DNA from: Sunxiuqinia sp965230765
GTDB taxonomy: Bacteria; Bacteroidota; Bacteroidia; Bacteroidales; Prolixibacteraceae
Assembly: GCA_965230765.1 (NCBI GenBank)
Contig: CBDDLR010000001.1
Coordinates: 186,001 to 250,000 of the forward strand
DNA length: 64,000 nt
Direction: 5' to 3'
Positions 18,105 to 27,424 of this stretch are shown one piece after another. The translations under genes were made by a program, and so were the position numbers. Under the pieces are notes generated by a model. The model was not told where the DNA came from, made no database searches, and was given only the letters and a program-made list of their open reading frames with translations. Within the stretch, counting starts at the first letter, position 1. Every line of letters starts with the position of its first letter.

Positions 18105-18947
18105 GTGAAAAATCTAACATTCATAGCATTTATTTTACTTTTCTCTTTAACTCAAACCTCTGGATGCAGTCAGGCTTTAAAAGACGACCAATTAATTTTG
18201 TCGAATATTTTTAACGAATTGGCTGATAAAAACAACCGGCCTATTGGCGAACTGGTAGTTGAAACCGGAAAACTTTTACTTGAGACGCCTTACGTTGCCC
18301 ACACACTGGAAAATGGACAGAAGGAAAACCTAATCGTTAATTTGCAAGAGTTTGATTGCACAACATTTGCCGAAAATTGCCTGGCAATATCAAGATGTAT
18401 AAAGAAAGGCAACACCAGTTTTGAAGAATTCAAATCTGAACTTGAACAGATTCGCTATCGAAATGGTAACAGGGATGGATACTGTTCACGCCTGCATTAT
18501 TTCAGTGAATGGATCAATAATAATGTAAAAAAGGAAATTGTTGAAACCCCTACTGAACTTCAAACGGATTCAGTAAAAGAGAAAATCAACTTTATGTCTG
18601 CCCACCCGGAAAGTTATGTTGTTTTAAAAGAAAACCCCGAACTGGTTAAAATCATTTCTGAGCAGGAACAAATCATTTCTTCACAATCAAAATACGTTCT
18701 CTCAAAGGCAGGGATCAAAGAAAATGAACAATTACTGGAAGATGGCGACATCATCGGAATTACTACATCCATAAAAGGCCTGGATGTGGTGCATGTAGGT
18801 ATTGTGATCACTATAAATGGCAAAAAACATTTATTACACGCATCTACCCGGGAAATGAAAGTTGAAATATCGCAGCTTACGATTCATGAATTCCTTCAGC
18901 AAAAAAAATCCTACACAGGGATTATTGTTGCACGGCCAGTTTATTAA
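18105..18947 (+). CDS. DUF1460 protein, N-acetylmuramoyl-L-alanine amidase-like
   Basis: 280-residue exported protein related to the papain-like NlpC/P60 superfamily. It starts at a GTG; no in-frame ATG lies close. The signal sequence ends LTQTSGCSQA, where the Cys could be a lipidation site, although the lipobox is weak. The putative catalytic Cys is in FDCTTFAENC at about residue 87, and the His in VVHVGIVI at about residue 229. DUF1460 proteins are thought to cleave peptidoglycan or related amide bonds in the periplasm. The gene diverges from the ECF sigma factor and converges on the GDPD gene. Confidence 0.8.
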   Translation: MKNLTFIAFILLFSLTQTSGCSQALKDDQLILSNIFNELADKNNRPIGELVVETGKLLLETPYVAHTLENGQKENLIVNLQEFDCTTFAENCLAISRCIKKGNTSFEEFKSELEQIRYRNGNRDGYCSRLHYFSEWINNNVKKEIVETPTELQTDSVKEKINFMSAHPESYVVLKENPELVKIISEQEQIISSQSKYVLSKAGIKENEQLLEDGDIIGITTSIKGLDVVHVGIVITINGKKHLLHASTREMKVEISQLTIHEFLQQKKSYTGIIVARPVY

Positions 18948-18948
18948 T

Positions 18949-19719
18949 TTATCTATTCAACTGCTCTTTTAGCCAGGCTGGTCGGTTTGTGGTAATTCCT
19001 GAAACCCCCAGGTTAATCAACCGGGCTGCTTCTTTCGGATCATCGATCGTCCATGAAAGTACATCCAATTCAAGTTTTCCAGCACGTTTCATGACCTTTT
19101 CATTAATAACACTATACTTCAGGTTCACACCATCAAGTCCAAGTTCAGCCGACTGTTTCATCCGTTTGTTCAAACCAATGCCTGTTCCACTTAGCCAATA
19201 ACACGCATTTTTAGGGAACATGGCTTTTGTGTCGACAATCGTCTTCCAACCAAAGCTAATGAACACGATTTGGTTAAGTTTGCCACTCGTTTCAACCGCT
19301 TTTTTCAGTGCAGGAAGAACTTCGCTACCACACTTTATTTCAATCACCAATGTTTTCCCTGAAGGAACTGTTTCAATGACTTCTTCAACGAAGGGTATCT
19401 TTTCGCCAGCATACTCGTCAGACTTCCATTTACCCACATCAAGCTTTCGCAAATCAGCAGAGCTTGTATTTTTGACAAGGAAATTTTTGCCGCCCGTTTT
19501 GTGGGTAGTTTTATCATGGTTTACCATCACCCGCTTATCTTTCGAAAGATGCACATCAATTTCCACAGCATCTGCACCTAGTTCCCAGGCAAGCTTCGCG
19601 GCAACAACCGTATTTTCCGGAGCCAGAAACGATGCTCCACGGTGAGCAATGATTGATGTTTGAGCCATTAACAATGAAACAGGCAAAATAAGCAGGAAAC
19701 AAAATATCAGTTTCTTCAT
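18949..19719 (-). CDS. Glycerophosphodiester phosphodiesterase family protein
   Basis: 256 residues, exported. The start at 19719 is chosen because it begins the signal peptide MKKLIFCFLLILPVSLLMAQ; an upstream Met at 19758 would add a polar, non-signal stretch. The GDPD TIM-barrel motifs are present: SIIAHRGAS right after the signal peptide, ENTVVAAKLAWELGADAVEI with the metal-binding E and D, and HDKTTHKTGG. The C-terminus (WTIDDPKEAARLINLGVSGI) matches the family. It is expected to hydrolyse glycerophosphodiesters to glycerol-3-phosphate and an alcohol in the periplasm. It overlaps no neighbour and ends 1 nt from the convergent DUF1460 gene. Confidence 0.92.
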   Translation of the reverse strand: MKKLIFCFLLILPVSLLMAQTSIIAHRGASFLAPENTVVAAKLAWELGADAVEIDVHLSKDKRVMVNHDKTTHKTGGKNFLVKNTSSADLRKLDVGKWKSDEYAGEKIPFVEEVIETVPSGKTLVIEIKCGSEVLPALKKAVETSGKLNQIVFISFGWKTIVDTKAMFPKNACYWLSGTGIGLNKRMKQSAELGLDGVNLKYSVINEKVMKRAGKLELDVLSWTIDDPKEAARLINLGVSGITTNRPAWLKEQLNR

Positions 19720-19794
19720 AACGTTATTATTTTTAAATTCCGAAGTTGCCAAAATCATTCTGATTTCAAAATATCTGTCTTTTTAAAAAAACCT

Positions 19795-19802
19795 TAAATT
19801 TG
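19795..19802 (+). promoter_or_regulatory. Candidate -7 promoter element for the acyltransferase pair
   Basis: TAAATTTG matches TAnnTTTG. Transcription would begin near 19808, downstream of the ATG at 19804, so the element argues that translation starts at 19822. Confidence 0.5.
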
Positions 19803-19821
19803 CATGGACTTAAAATTAGCC

Positions 19822-20760
19822 ATGAGTAAATTACTTAAAAATGCTGTTGTTGCCTTCTTAAAGGCATTTTCCCATATTCCCTTTTGGTTTTTATATGGGC
19901 TTTCCGATTTCTTTTATGTCATTATTTTTTATGTAGTAGAATATCGAAAGAAAGTGATTTATACCAATCTGCGAAACGCCTTCCCTGAAAAAAGTGAAAA
20001 AGAAATTGATCAAATTGCCCGCAAATTTTACAGTCATTTTTGCGACATGAGCCTTGAGTCGATCAAAATGCACTCACTTAGTTCGAAACAATTAAAAAAG
20101 CGCCTTAGCTATTCTGGATTTGAAAAAATCAATCAATATTTCGAAGAAGGGAAAAGTATTATCGTACTTGGCATGCACTACAATAACTGGGAGTGGAACG
20201 CAAGCCTTCAGGAGTATGTGAAACACCAGCTAATGATGATTTACAACCCTGTTCGCAACAACCAGGAGATGGAACGGTTTATGCTGAACATGCGGGAACG
20301 ATTTGGCGGGAAATCTGTACCGGTACATCTATCTGCCCGAACAGCACTTCAATTTGATCGTGCTGAACGACCAGGCGTACTTTGGCTAGCAGCAGACCAG
20401 ACTTCATTTCAAACATCAAAATTCTGGACTACTTTCATGAACCAGGAAACTGCTTTTTTTGAAGGGCCAGATAAGATTGCCGTAAAAACAAATCAACCCG
20501 TATTTTTTATTCATTTCCAAAAGAAAAAAAGAGGCCATTACCATACAGAGATAACAGAATTATTCCCTGAGCCTGGAAAAGAAAAGCCAGAAACCATTTT
20601 AATGACTTATATTGAAATGTGTGAACGGATTATAAAAAAAGAACCACAGTATTGGCTTTGGTCGCACAGAAGATGGAAACATAAGCGAAATGAAGAAACC
20701 CCTTTACTTGAGCGTCCTGACGTGTTAAAATTCATTCCACAGAAATACCAATCGTATTGA
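19822..20760 (+). CDS. LpxL/HtrB-type lysophospholipid (lipid A) acyltransferase, copy 1
   Basis: 312 residues, probably membrane-associated through residues 5-40 (VVAFLKAFSHIPFWFLYGLS, FFYVIIFYVV). The family motif appears as HYNNWEW (H-x4-E type) near residue 118, with RNAFPEKS and the C-terminal LWSHRRWKHKR typical of late acyltransferases of lipid A synthesis. Start 19822 is preferred over ATG 19804 because of the promoter position, and because it gives exactly 44 residues up to YRKK, the same as the tandem paralogue behind it. It overlaps that paralogue by 3 nt. The acyl chain and precise substrate are not predictable. Confidence 0.87.
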   Translation: MSKLLKNAVVAFLKAFSHIPFWFLYGLSDFFYVIIFYVVEYRKKVIYTNLRNAFPEKSEKEIDQIARKFYSHFCDMSLESIKMHSLSSKQLKKRLSYSGFEKINQYFEEGKSIIVLGMHYNNWEWNASLQEYVKHQLMMIYNPVRNNQEMERFMLNMRERFGGKSVPVHLSARTALQFDRAERPGVLWLAADQTSFQTSKFWTTFMNQETAFFEGPDKIAVKTNQPVFFIHFQKKKRGHYHTEITELFPEPGKEKPETILMTYIEMCERIIKKEPQYWLWSHRRWKHKRNEETPLLERPDVLKFIPQKYQSY

Positions 20761-21650
20761 AAAAGATAATCAGTCATATCGGAACTTATTTTCTAAGTAT
20801 GCTGGCATTACTCCCCATGCCAATTCTATATTTAAAGTCTGATGTCTGGTCTTTGCTTATTTATCATGTCCTTGGATATCGCAAAAAAGTAGTCTTTGAG
20901 AACCTGAGAAATGCATTCCCCGAAAAAAGTGAACAAGAACGAAAAGCGATTGCCAGAAAATTTTACAAACATCTTTGCGACATCACACTGGAATCGTTAA
21001 AACTTAGATGGTTTTCAACTGACACACTGAAAAAACGAATGGTGGTGACAAACCCTGAATTTGTTGATCGTTATTTTGAAGAAGGGAAAAGTGTTATTGC
21101 ACTAAGCATGCACTACAATAACTGGGAGTGGCAATCTGTCCTGCAACACTACCTGAAGCATACGGTTTTTTTGGTTTACAACCCTGCCCGGAATTTTGTT
21201 TTTGATTCTTACATTAACAAAACGCGAGAGCGATTCGGGGGAGAACTGGTATCAACAAAAAAAATTCTACGAAAAGTACTGAAGGCGCAGCAAAATAATG
21301 AGCTCACTTTTACCTGGCTTTGTGCAGATCAACGTGCAAAGTGGAACACACGTTTTTGGACAACCTTCCTCAATCAGGAAGCCGGATTTTTTCCGGGACC
21401 GGAGAACCTGGCCAGGCACACCAATCAGGTTGTCCTATACCAGCACATTGAAAAGGTATCGAGAGGAAGATATCAATGTACATTTGAATTACTGAATGAA
21501 AATCCTTCTGAACTTCCTGAAAATGGAATACTAAAACTTTATGTCAATAAAATTGAATCCATTATAAACGAAAAGCCAGAACATTATTTGTGGTCGCACA
21601 AGCGATGGAAGCACAAACGACCTGCCAACACAAAACTTGAAAACAGATAG
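20757..21650 (+). CDS. LpxL/HtrB-type lysophospholipid (lipid A) acyltransferase, copy 2
   Basis: 297-residue paralogue of the preceding gene, sharing RNAFPEKSE, HYNNWEW, RERFGG, ADQ, FWTTF, NQE and LWSHKRWKHKR in the same order. It starts at TTG (20757), which overlaps the previous stop as TTGA, so its translation should be coupled. Residues 1-40 form a hydrophobic membrane-anchoring segment. The pair arose by tandem duplication and then diverged, which suggests distinct acyl chains or acceptor positions on lipid A or an aminolipid. That is inference. Confidence 0.87.
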   Translation: MKKIISHIGTYFLSMLALLPMPILYLKSDVWSLLIYHVLGYRKKVVFENLRNAFPEKSEQERKAIARKFYKHLCDITLESLKLRWFSTDTLKKRMVVTNPEFVDRYFEEGKSVIALSMHYNNWEWQSVLQHYLKHTVFLVYNPARNFVFDSYINKTRERFGGELVSTKKILRKVLKAQQNNELTFTWLCADQRAKWNTRFWTTFLNQEAGFFPGPENLARHTNQVVLYQHIEKVSRGRYQCTFELLNENPSELPENGILKLYVNKIESIINEKPEHYLWSHKRWKHKRPANTKLENR

Positions 21651-21687
21651 AGGTTTCAAAACAATTTCCTGAATAAGTCAGTTCTAC

Positions 21688-21695
21688 TATCTTTG
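21688..21695 (+). promoter_or_regulatory. Candidate -7 promoter element for the Nif3 gene
   Basis: TATCTTTG matches TAnnTTTG, 21 nt ahead of the ATG at 21717. Confidence 0.5.
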
Positions 21696-21716
21696 GGATT
21701 ACAAAACATGCGAATT

Positions 21717-22814
21717 ATGAAAATTGCTGAAATTATTAACCATATTGAATCGCTTGCCCCTCCGGCCTACCAGGAATCATACGATAATGCAGGCTTGCTT
21801 GTTGGAAACGCAGCAGATGAAGTTGAGCAGGCACTAATCACGCTTGATGTGACTGAGGCAGTTGTTGATGAAGCTATTGCAACAAAATCAGGTATTATCA
21901 TCGCTCACCACCCATTAATCTTCAGTGGATTAAAAAAAATAAATGGGAAAAATGAGGTAGAACGCTGTGTGATCAAAGCTATTCAAAACAAAATTGCCAT
22001 TTATGCTGCTCACACCAATCTGGATAGTGTGCACGGCGGGGTTAATAGCAAAATTTGCGAAAAACTTGGACTTCAAAACTGTAAAATTTTAGAACCAATC
22101 TCTGGAACTTTACGCAAACTGGTAACTTTCATTCCCTCTGAACAGGTAGAAAAAGTACAACAAGCTGTATTTACAGCTGGAGCAGGGCACATCGGAAACT
22201 ATGATTCGTGTGGTTACACTATAACTGGCAAAGGTAGTTTCCGCGGAAACGAAGAAAGCAATCCATTTGTTGGCGAAAAGGGTGAAATTCATTACGAAGA
22301 AGAAATACGGTTTGAAACGATATTCCCCCAACACCTGCAAGGAAAAGTTGTTTCAGCACTATTGCAGGCACATCCTTACGAAGAAGTTGCCTACGACATT
22401 TATCCGTTAGAAAACAAACTGACAACTGTTGGCATGGGCATGATTGGTGAACTCCCAAAAGAAAAAGATGAAACAGAATTCTTAAAATTGGTAAAAGATA
22501 CATTTCATGCAGGAGTTGTCAGGCACAGCCCTTTGTTATCAAAAAAAATTAACAAAGTGGCTATTTGTGGTGGCTCAGGAAGCTTCCTTATCAGGCAGGC
22601 TATCCGGTCAAAGGCTGATGTTTTAATAACTGGAGACATAAAATATCATCAGTTTTTTGAAGCCGAAGGGAAAATTGTGCTGGCCGATATCGGACACTTT
22701 GAAAGTGAGCAATTCACTAAAGAAGTTTTTTATGAACTACTTACAAAAAAAATCCCTAAATTTGCAGTCCGTTTATCGGAGGTGAACACCAACCCGGTGA
22801 ATTACCTGATTTAA
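21717..22814 (+). CDS. Nif3-like dinuclear metal centre hexameric protein
   Basis: 365 residues in the NIF3/YbgI family, proteins that bind two metal ions at the interface of a hexameric ring; biochemical role uncertain (a GTP cyclohydrolase I type 2 label is common but weakly supported). The N-terminal part holds ESYDNAGLLVG and IIIAHHPLIFSGL with the metal-binding His pair. The CutA/PII-like insertion (about residues 125-235, ending QAHPYEEVAYDIY) is present, as in the long form of the family. The C-terminal part has GDIKYHQFFEAE and GHFESEQFT. ATG 21717 is preferred over 21708 by its distance from the promoter element. A zinc-ribbon protein follows after 25 nt, a pairing seen in many Bacteroidota. 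Confidence 0.88.
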   Translation: MKIAEIINHIESLAPPAYQESYDNAGLLVGNAADEVEQALITLDVTEAVVDEAIATKSGIIIAHHPLIFSGLKKINGKNEVERCVIKAIQNKIAIYAAHTNLDSVHGGVNSKICEKLGLQNCKILEPISGTLRKLVTFIPSEQVEKVQQAVFTAGAGHIGNYDSCGYTITGKGSFRGNEESNPFVGEKGEIHYEEEIRFETIFPQHLQGKVVSALLQAHPYEEVAYDIYPLENKLTTVGMGMIGELPKEKDETEFLKLVKDTFHAGVVRHSPLLSKKINKVAICGGSGSFLIRQAIRSKADVLITGDIKYHQFFEAEGKIVLADIGHFESEQFTKEVFYELLTKKIPKFAVRLSEVNTNPVNYLI

Positions 22815-22839
22815 AACAGATAAATAGATTATTCGAAAT

Positions 22840-23613
22840 ATGACTACACAGTACCAACAAGAAGACAAAAGTGTACCAATCAGCGAGAAGCTAAAAGCAC
22901 TGTTTGAATTACAAAGTGTAAATTCTGAGATTGACAAGATCAAAACACTGCGTGGCGAACTTCCTCTTGAAGTGCAGGATTTGGAAGATGATATTGCAGG
23001 TTTGAGCACCCGTGTAACAAACTATGAAGATGACATCAAAAACCTGGATACTTCAATTACAAACCGTAAGGCAGCTATTAAAGAATCTGAAGCCCTAATT
23101 ACAAAGTATACCGAGCAACAAAACAATGTTCGCAACAACAGGGAATACGATTCACTAAATAAAGAAATTGAATTCCAGAAGTTGGAGATTGAACTTTCGG
23201 AGAAGCGTATCCGTGAATTCACAGCTGAACTTTTCACTAAAAAAGAATCAATCGAAGCTGCAAAAAAATCGTTGGTAGAACGAGAAGAAGACCTTGACCG
23301 CAAGCAAAAGGAACTGGAAGAAATTACCACCGAAACAAAAATCGAAGAAGAAAAGCTGAAAGGGAAAGCAGAAAAAATCGAAGGTTTTATTGAACCTCGC
23401 TTATTAACTGCATTCAAACGTATCCGTAAAAATGCACGTAACGGATTGGCTGTTGCAACTGTTCAGCGTGATGCATGTGGTGGTTGCTTTAACAAAATCC
23501 CACCTCAACGCCAGCTTGATATTGCCAACCGCAAAAAAATTATTGTTTGCGAATATTGTGGACGTATTTTGGTTGACAAAGATATTTTGGAAGCACAACC
23601 AGCAGAAGATTAA
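22840..23613 (+). CDS. C4-type zinc ribbon, coiled-coil protein
   Basis: 257 residues. The first 190 form a long antiparallel coiled coil rich in Glu and Lys (KIKTLRGELPLEVQDLEDDI, YDSLNKEIEFQKLEIELSEK). The C-terminal zinc ribbon has cysteine pairs at about 213/216 (DACGGCFNK) and 235/238 (CEYCGRIL). This is the zf-RING_7/CT398-like architecture, suggested to bind nucleic acid or act in trafficking of secretion or motility parts in other bacteria; the role here is unknown. It lies directly behind nif3 and ends at a strong terminator. Confidence 0.87.
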   Translation: MTTQYQQEDKSVPISEKLKALFELQSVNSEIDKIKTLRGELPLEVQDLEDDIAGLSTRVTNYEDDIKNLDTSITNRKAAIKESEALITKYTEQQNNVRNNREYDSLNKEIEFQKLEIELSEKRIREFTAELFTKKESIEAAKKSLVEREEDLDRKQKELEEITTETKIEEEKLKGKAEKIEGFIEPRLLTAFKRIRKNARNGLAVATVQRDACGGCFNKIPPQRQLDIANRKKIIVCEYCGRILVDKDILEAQPAED

Positions 23614-23636
23614 ACTTCTTTTCAAAATAAGCTCAA

Positions 23637-23667
23637 AACCTTCAACAACTGTTGAAGGTTTTTTTGT
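23637..23667 (+). terminator. Rho-independent terminator of the Nif3/zinc-ribbon operon
   Basis: Perfect stem AACCTTCAACA/TGTTGAAGGTT with a short loop, followed by a T-run (TTTTTTTG). Confidence 0.9.
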
Positions 23668-23767
23668 GCCCAAAAATCAAATATTATTTAACCAATCTTT
23701 AATTCTGATGTTACATAAGTCAGCTAATTCTAATTATTTTTAACGATTCAAAATAAACATAGAAGTA

Positions 23768-24916
23768 ATGAGATTATTTACAAGCTTAATTTGTATTCTT
23801 TTTGTCCTGGGACTAAGTGCACAGGAAAATTACAAAACCAAGAGTGAACAGGATTCAGTAAAAATTTACCCTGGTGGCGAGGCATATGAAGTTATCAAAT
23901 ACGAAGATAATTCAACTGCTCAAAAACCAAAAAACATCATTCTAATGATTGGTGACGGAATGGGTGTTTCTCATATTTATGCTGGACTTACGGCAAACAA
24001 AGGAAGCCTTTTCCTTGAAAACTTTAAACATGTTGGATTCTCAAAAACGTTCTCTGCGGATGATTATATAACTGACTCTGCGGCTGGCGGCACGGCTCTT
24101 TCAGCAGGGGTTAAAACATACAATGGGGCAATTGGGGTTGATGCAGATACTGTTTCAGTAAAAACCATTTTAGAAATGGCAGAAGAAAAAGGTTTGGCTA
24201 CAGGTTTGGTTTCTACTTCGGCAATTACGCATGCTACTCCGGCATCATTTATCGCCCACCAGCCCAGCAGGAAAATGTACGAAGAAATTGCAGCCGATTT
24301 CCTAAAAACTGATGTGGATGTATTCATTGGTGGCGGATACAAATTTTTCACAGAACGCAAAGACAAACAAGACCTTACAGCCAAGCTAAAGGAAAATGGC
24401 TATAAAGTTCTTAGGAATCTTGATGCTATTTCGAACGTTAATTCCGGGAAATTGGCAGGTTTAATTACATCAGAACACATTGGGAAATATACTGAACGTG
24501 GGGATATGCTTCCTATCGCTACCCAAACGGCTTTGAACATTTTGAAACAAAACGAAAATGGATTCTTCCTTATGGTTGAAGGCTCTCAAATTGACTGGGC
24601 CGGGCATCAAAACAACACCATTTATATTGTTGAAGAAATGCTTGATTTTGACCGAAGCATTGGCAAAGTATTGGATTTTGCATCAAATAATCGTGAAACG
24701 CTTGTTATTGTCACTGCCGATCATGAAACAGGAGGTTTAGGGGTTAACGAAGGAAACTTTGAGACTGGATATGTTAAGGGCGGTTATACAACCGGAAGCC
24801 ACACGGGGCAGATGGTTCCAATCTTTGCGTTTGGCCCTGGCTCGGAAAATTTTACCGGAATTATGGACAATACGGATATTGCTATAAAAATGATGAAGCT
24901 TCTTGGATTGAATTAA
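23768..24916 (+). CDS. Alkaline phosphatase
   Basis: 382-residue exported enzyme of the PhoA family that releases phosphate from monoesters. The signal peptide is MRLFTSLICILFVLGLSAQ. The metal ligand Asp63 lies in LMIGDGMG. The nucleophile is Ser104 in TDSAAGGTALSAG. Later metal ligands include EGSQIDWAGHQN (near 273-284) and TADHETGG near residue 319. It is shorter than E. coli PhoA (about 450 residues), consistent with the compact Bacteroidota form. It is flanked by terminators on both sides, so it is transcribed alone; no Pho-box-like repeat is evident immediately upstream. Confidence 0.94.
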   Translation: MRLFTSLICILFVLGLSAQENYKTKSEQDSVKIYPGGEAYEVIKYEDNSTAQKPKNIILMIGDGMGVSHIYAGLTANKGSLFLENFKHVGFSKTFSADDYITDSAAGGTALSAGVKTYNGAIGVDADTVSVKTILEMAEEKGLATGLVSTSAITHATPASFIAHQPSRKMYEEIAADFLKTDVDVFIGGGYKFFTERKDKQDLTAKLKENGYKVLRNLDAISNVNSGKLAGLITSEHIGKYTERGDMLPIATQTALNILKQNENGFFLMVEGSQIDWAGHQNNTIYIVEEMLDFDRSIGKVLDFASNNRETLVIVTADHETGGLGVNEGNFETGYVKGGYTTGSHTGQMVPIFAFGPGSENFTGIMDNTDIAIKMMKLLGLN

Positions 24917-24956
24917 CAAAACAATAAAACAGCCTGTTGCAAAACAGCGCAATTGA

Positions 24957-25002
24957 AAAACTCTTGAAAGTTCAGTTGATTCTTTCAGGAGTTTTTTATT
25001 TT
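24957..25002 (+). terminator. Rho-independent terminator after alkaline phosphatase
   Basis: Stem AAAACTCtTGAAAG with CTTTCAgGAGTTTT and an 11-nt loop, followed by TTTTTTATTTT. Confidence 0.8.
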
Positions 25003-25028
25003 AGTGCTCCTTAAAATTGCTGGTAATT

Positions 25029-25973
25029 ATGAATCCGCTTGAAGTCCTTGATCATGTGCAACTGAATTTTTCTGGTTCCGGGTTGTTATTCCTGAACATT
25101 GCCCTCGCTTTTATCATGTTCGGTGTGGCGTTGGACATCAAAATGAGTGATTTCATTCAGGTTGTTCAAAAACCCAAATCAGTAATAACAGGCATAATTT
25201 CCCAATTTTTTCTGCTCCCATTCTTAACTTTTTTGTTTGTCATTTTAATTAATCCCACACCAACTGTTGCATTAGGAATGATATTAGTGGCCTCATGCCC
25301 GGGCGGGAATATTTCCAACTTCATGAGTTCAATGGCAAGGGCAAACGCAGCATTGTCTGTCAGCTTAACGGCTTTTGCAACCCTGTCGGCTATATTTATG
25401 ACCCCCTTTAATTTTGCACTTTGGGGCGACTTTTACATCAAGTTCTACAATGCCAATTCAGCCCAGGAGTTGCTGCGCCCATTGGTAATTGATAAAGTTC
25501 AGATGTTTCAAACAGTATTTATTTTATTAGGTATCCCTGTTATCATCGGACTTTTTGTTGCAGCAAAATACCCGAAGCTTACCAGCCAAATAAAAAGACC
25601 GATAAAAACTGGTTCTATTCTCTTTTTCATCATTATGGTAATCGCACTTTTATCAGCAAATTTTTCTCACTTTACTGAATATGTCCACCTGGTATTCTTG
25701 ATTGTCTTGGCACACAATGCCTTGGCGCTTGGAACAGGTTTTCTATTTAGCACCATTCTTAAAAGACCGACAACCGATCGACGTGCTATCACCATCGAAA
25801 CGGGGATCCAGAACTCTGGGTTAGCTCTTGCACTTATTTTCAACCCGAAAATCTTCCCTCCTGAAATGGAATTGGGAGGCATGGCGGTAATTGCCGCATG
25901 GTGGGGAATATGGCATATTTTAAGTGGCTTGGGCATGGCTTCTCTATGGGCAAAAAAACCAATTCCTGCATAA
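25029..25973 (+). CDS. Bile acid:sodium symporter (SBF) family transporter
   Basis: 314-residue inner-membrane protein with nine to ten hydrophobic helices. The SBF signature is visible as MILVASCPGGNISNFMSSMA near residue 82 and ETGIQNSGLALAL near residue 258, the two crossed discontinuous helices that bind sodium and the organic anion. The ATG at 25029 is chosen over the TTG at 25017. Substrates of bacterial members range from bile acids to pantothenate and other carboxylates, so the substrate here is unknown. The acyltransferase gene begins 1 nt after its stop, so the two are probably co-transcribed. Confidence 0.9.
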   Translation: MNPLEVLDHVQLNFSGSGLLFLNIALAFIMFGVALDIKMSDFIQVVQKPKSVITGIISQFFLLPFLTFLFVILINPTPTVALGMILVASCPGGNISNFMSSMARANAALSVSLTAFATLSAIFMTPFNFALWGDFYIKFYNANSAQELLRPLVIDKVQMFQTVFILLGIPVIIGLFVAAKYPKLTSQIKRPIKTGSILFFIIMVIALLSANFSHFTEYVHLVFLIVLAHNALALGTGFLFSTILKRPTTDRRAITIETGIQNSGLALALIFNPKIFPPEMELGGMAVIAAWWGIWHILSGLGMASLWAKKPIPA

Positions 25974-25974
25974 T

Positions 25975-27324
25975 ATGAAGAAATGGTCGTTTGGATATGC
26001 TCTCTTGAAAAAGTATGTTCAGCTGGCTTACTGGCTAAGCCATAAAAACATTACTGTAATTGGAAAAGAGAATATTCCAAAAAACGAACCGATAATCTTT
26101 GCAGCAAACCATCAGAACGCATTAATGGATCCGATTGCCGTTAATTGCACTTCCAAGCATCAGCCAGTATGGTTGGCACGTGCAGATATCTTCAAGTCTG
26201 GCATGATCAGTTCTATCCTTAATTTCATGAAAATCATGCCCATTTTTCGTATCCGGGATGGTAAGGAAAACCTCGGCAAGAATGATGATATCTTCAATAC
26301 GGCTATTCAAGTATTGGAAGCAAAAAAAGCACTAGGAATATTCCCGGAAGCTGCACATTCAGGAAAAAGACAAATGCTGCCTCACAAAAAAGCCATTCCC
26401 AGAATAGCTTTTCTGGCAGAAGAAAAAAACAATTTTAATTTAGGGTTGAAGATTGTTCCGACAGCAATATATCACAATCACTTTTGGTGTTTCAAAAGAA
26501 GTGTTTTGGTAAATTATGGCACTCCTATCGATTTAACTGACTACAAGGAAATGTTCATTAATAGTAAACACCAGGCGACAATGAAACTAAAGAACGATAT
26601 TTTTTCTGCTATCGAGAAACTAAGCTTGGAAATAAAAAGCAACGATCATTACGAAGATTACGAACTCTTAAGGGAACTCTTGGGGAAAGCATTTAATCAG
26701 AACGGAAAATGGCATAAAAACAAATTCGCTAACCAATTTTACTCGGATCAAAAATTGATTGCAAAACTGGAAACTGCTGAGAAAAATTATCCTGAAGAAT
26801 TCAAAAATCTTTTTGAACAATTAAAACACTATACAGACAAACTGAAAGACCATGATTTGTCTGATTCAAATATAAAAATAGGCAATCAATCATTTAGCAG
26901 CATAATTTCAAAAATAATTATCGCTCTACTATTGTCCCCTTTTCTGCTAGCTGGTTTTTGTATTTTTCTCATCCCATTTTTAATTCCTCGCTGGTACATC
27001 AAATCAAAAGTGAAAGACGAAACATTTTTAAGCACCTTCAACTTTGTTGCAGGATTGGTCACTCATTTCTTATTTTTTACAGTTCTTGCTGCTTTGACGT
27101 TTGTACTTTCAGGAAGCATTCTTATCGCTTTTGTTACTCTCGTCTCCGCTTTTTGCGTAGGATACATTGCTTTCATTGAATATAAAACATGGAAGAACAT
27201 TGGCATTTTTATACACTTTCAACGGTTACAAATAAAACATCCTGAAAAAATTAACCAAATTGAAACAATTCGGCAAAACTGCATAGATAAAGCTCAACAT
27301 ATTATTGATCAACTCCATACATAA
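25975..27324 (+). CDS. PlsC-type 1-acylglycerol-3-phosphate acyltransferase with C-terminal membrane domain
   Basis: 449 residues; start at the ATG at 25975, immediately behind the transporter stop. The acyltransferase domain occupies about 20-220: NHQNALMDPIAV (H-x4-D, near residues 45-50), the substrate loop around IFPEAAHSGKRQMLP, and VPTAIYHNHFW. An unusual extension follows: a charged helical region (about 220-305) and three or four transmembrane helices (about 310-335, 360-395) before a cytoplasmic tail. It is likely to acylate lysophosphatidic acid or a related glycerolipid. The extension makes it larger than classical PlsC (about 245 residues), and its purpose is not known. Confidence 0.87.
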   Translation: MKKWSFGYALLKKYVQLAYWLSHKNITVIGKENIPKNEPIIFAANHQNALMDPIAVNCTSKHQPVWLARADIFKSGMISSILNFMKIMPIFRIRDGKENLGKNDDIFNTAIQVLEAKKALGIFPEAAHSGKRQMLPHKKAIPRIAFLAEEKNNFNLGLKIVPTAIYHNHFWCFKRSVLVNYGTPIDLTDYKEMFINSKHQATMKLKNDIFSAIEKLSLEIKSNDHYEDYELLRELLGKAFNQNGKWHKNKFANQFYSDQKLIAKLETAEKNYPEEFKNLFEQLKHYTDKLKDHDLSDSNIKIGNQSFSSIISKIIIALLLSPFLLAGFCIFLIPFLIPRWYIKSKVKDETFLSTFNFVAGLVTHFLFFTVLAALTFVLSGSILIAFVTLVSAFCVGYIAFIEYKTWKNIGIFIHFQRLQIKHPEKINQIETIRQNCIDKAQHIIDQLHT

Positions 27325-27424
27325 AACACCTTCTTCTGCCCTTACTTTGGCATGAATTATTTTTACAGATGGTATTTATTTTTAGTTAAATTAATATCGC
27401 TAGTCTGATTAGTTTATATAATTT

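Noticed and set aside
24064..24384. 106-codon minus-strand frame inside alkaline phosphatase
   Set aside because: Antisense to a gene with full catalytic motifs; no independent evidence.
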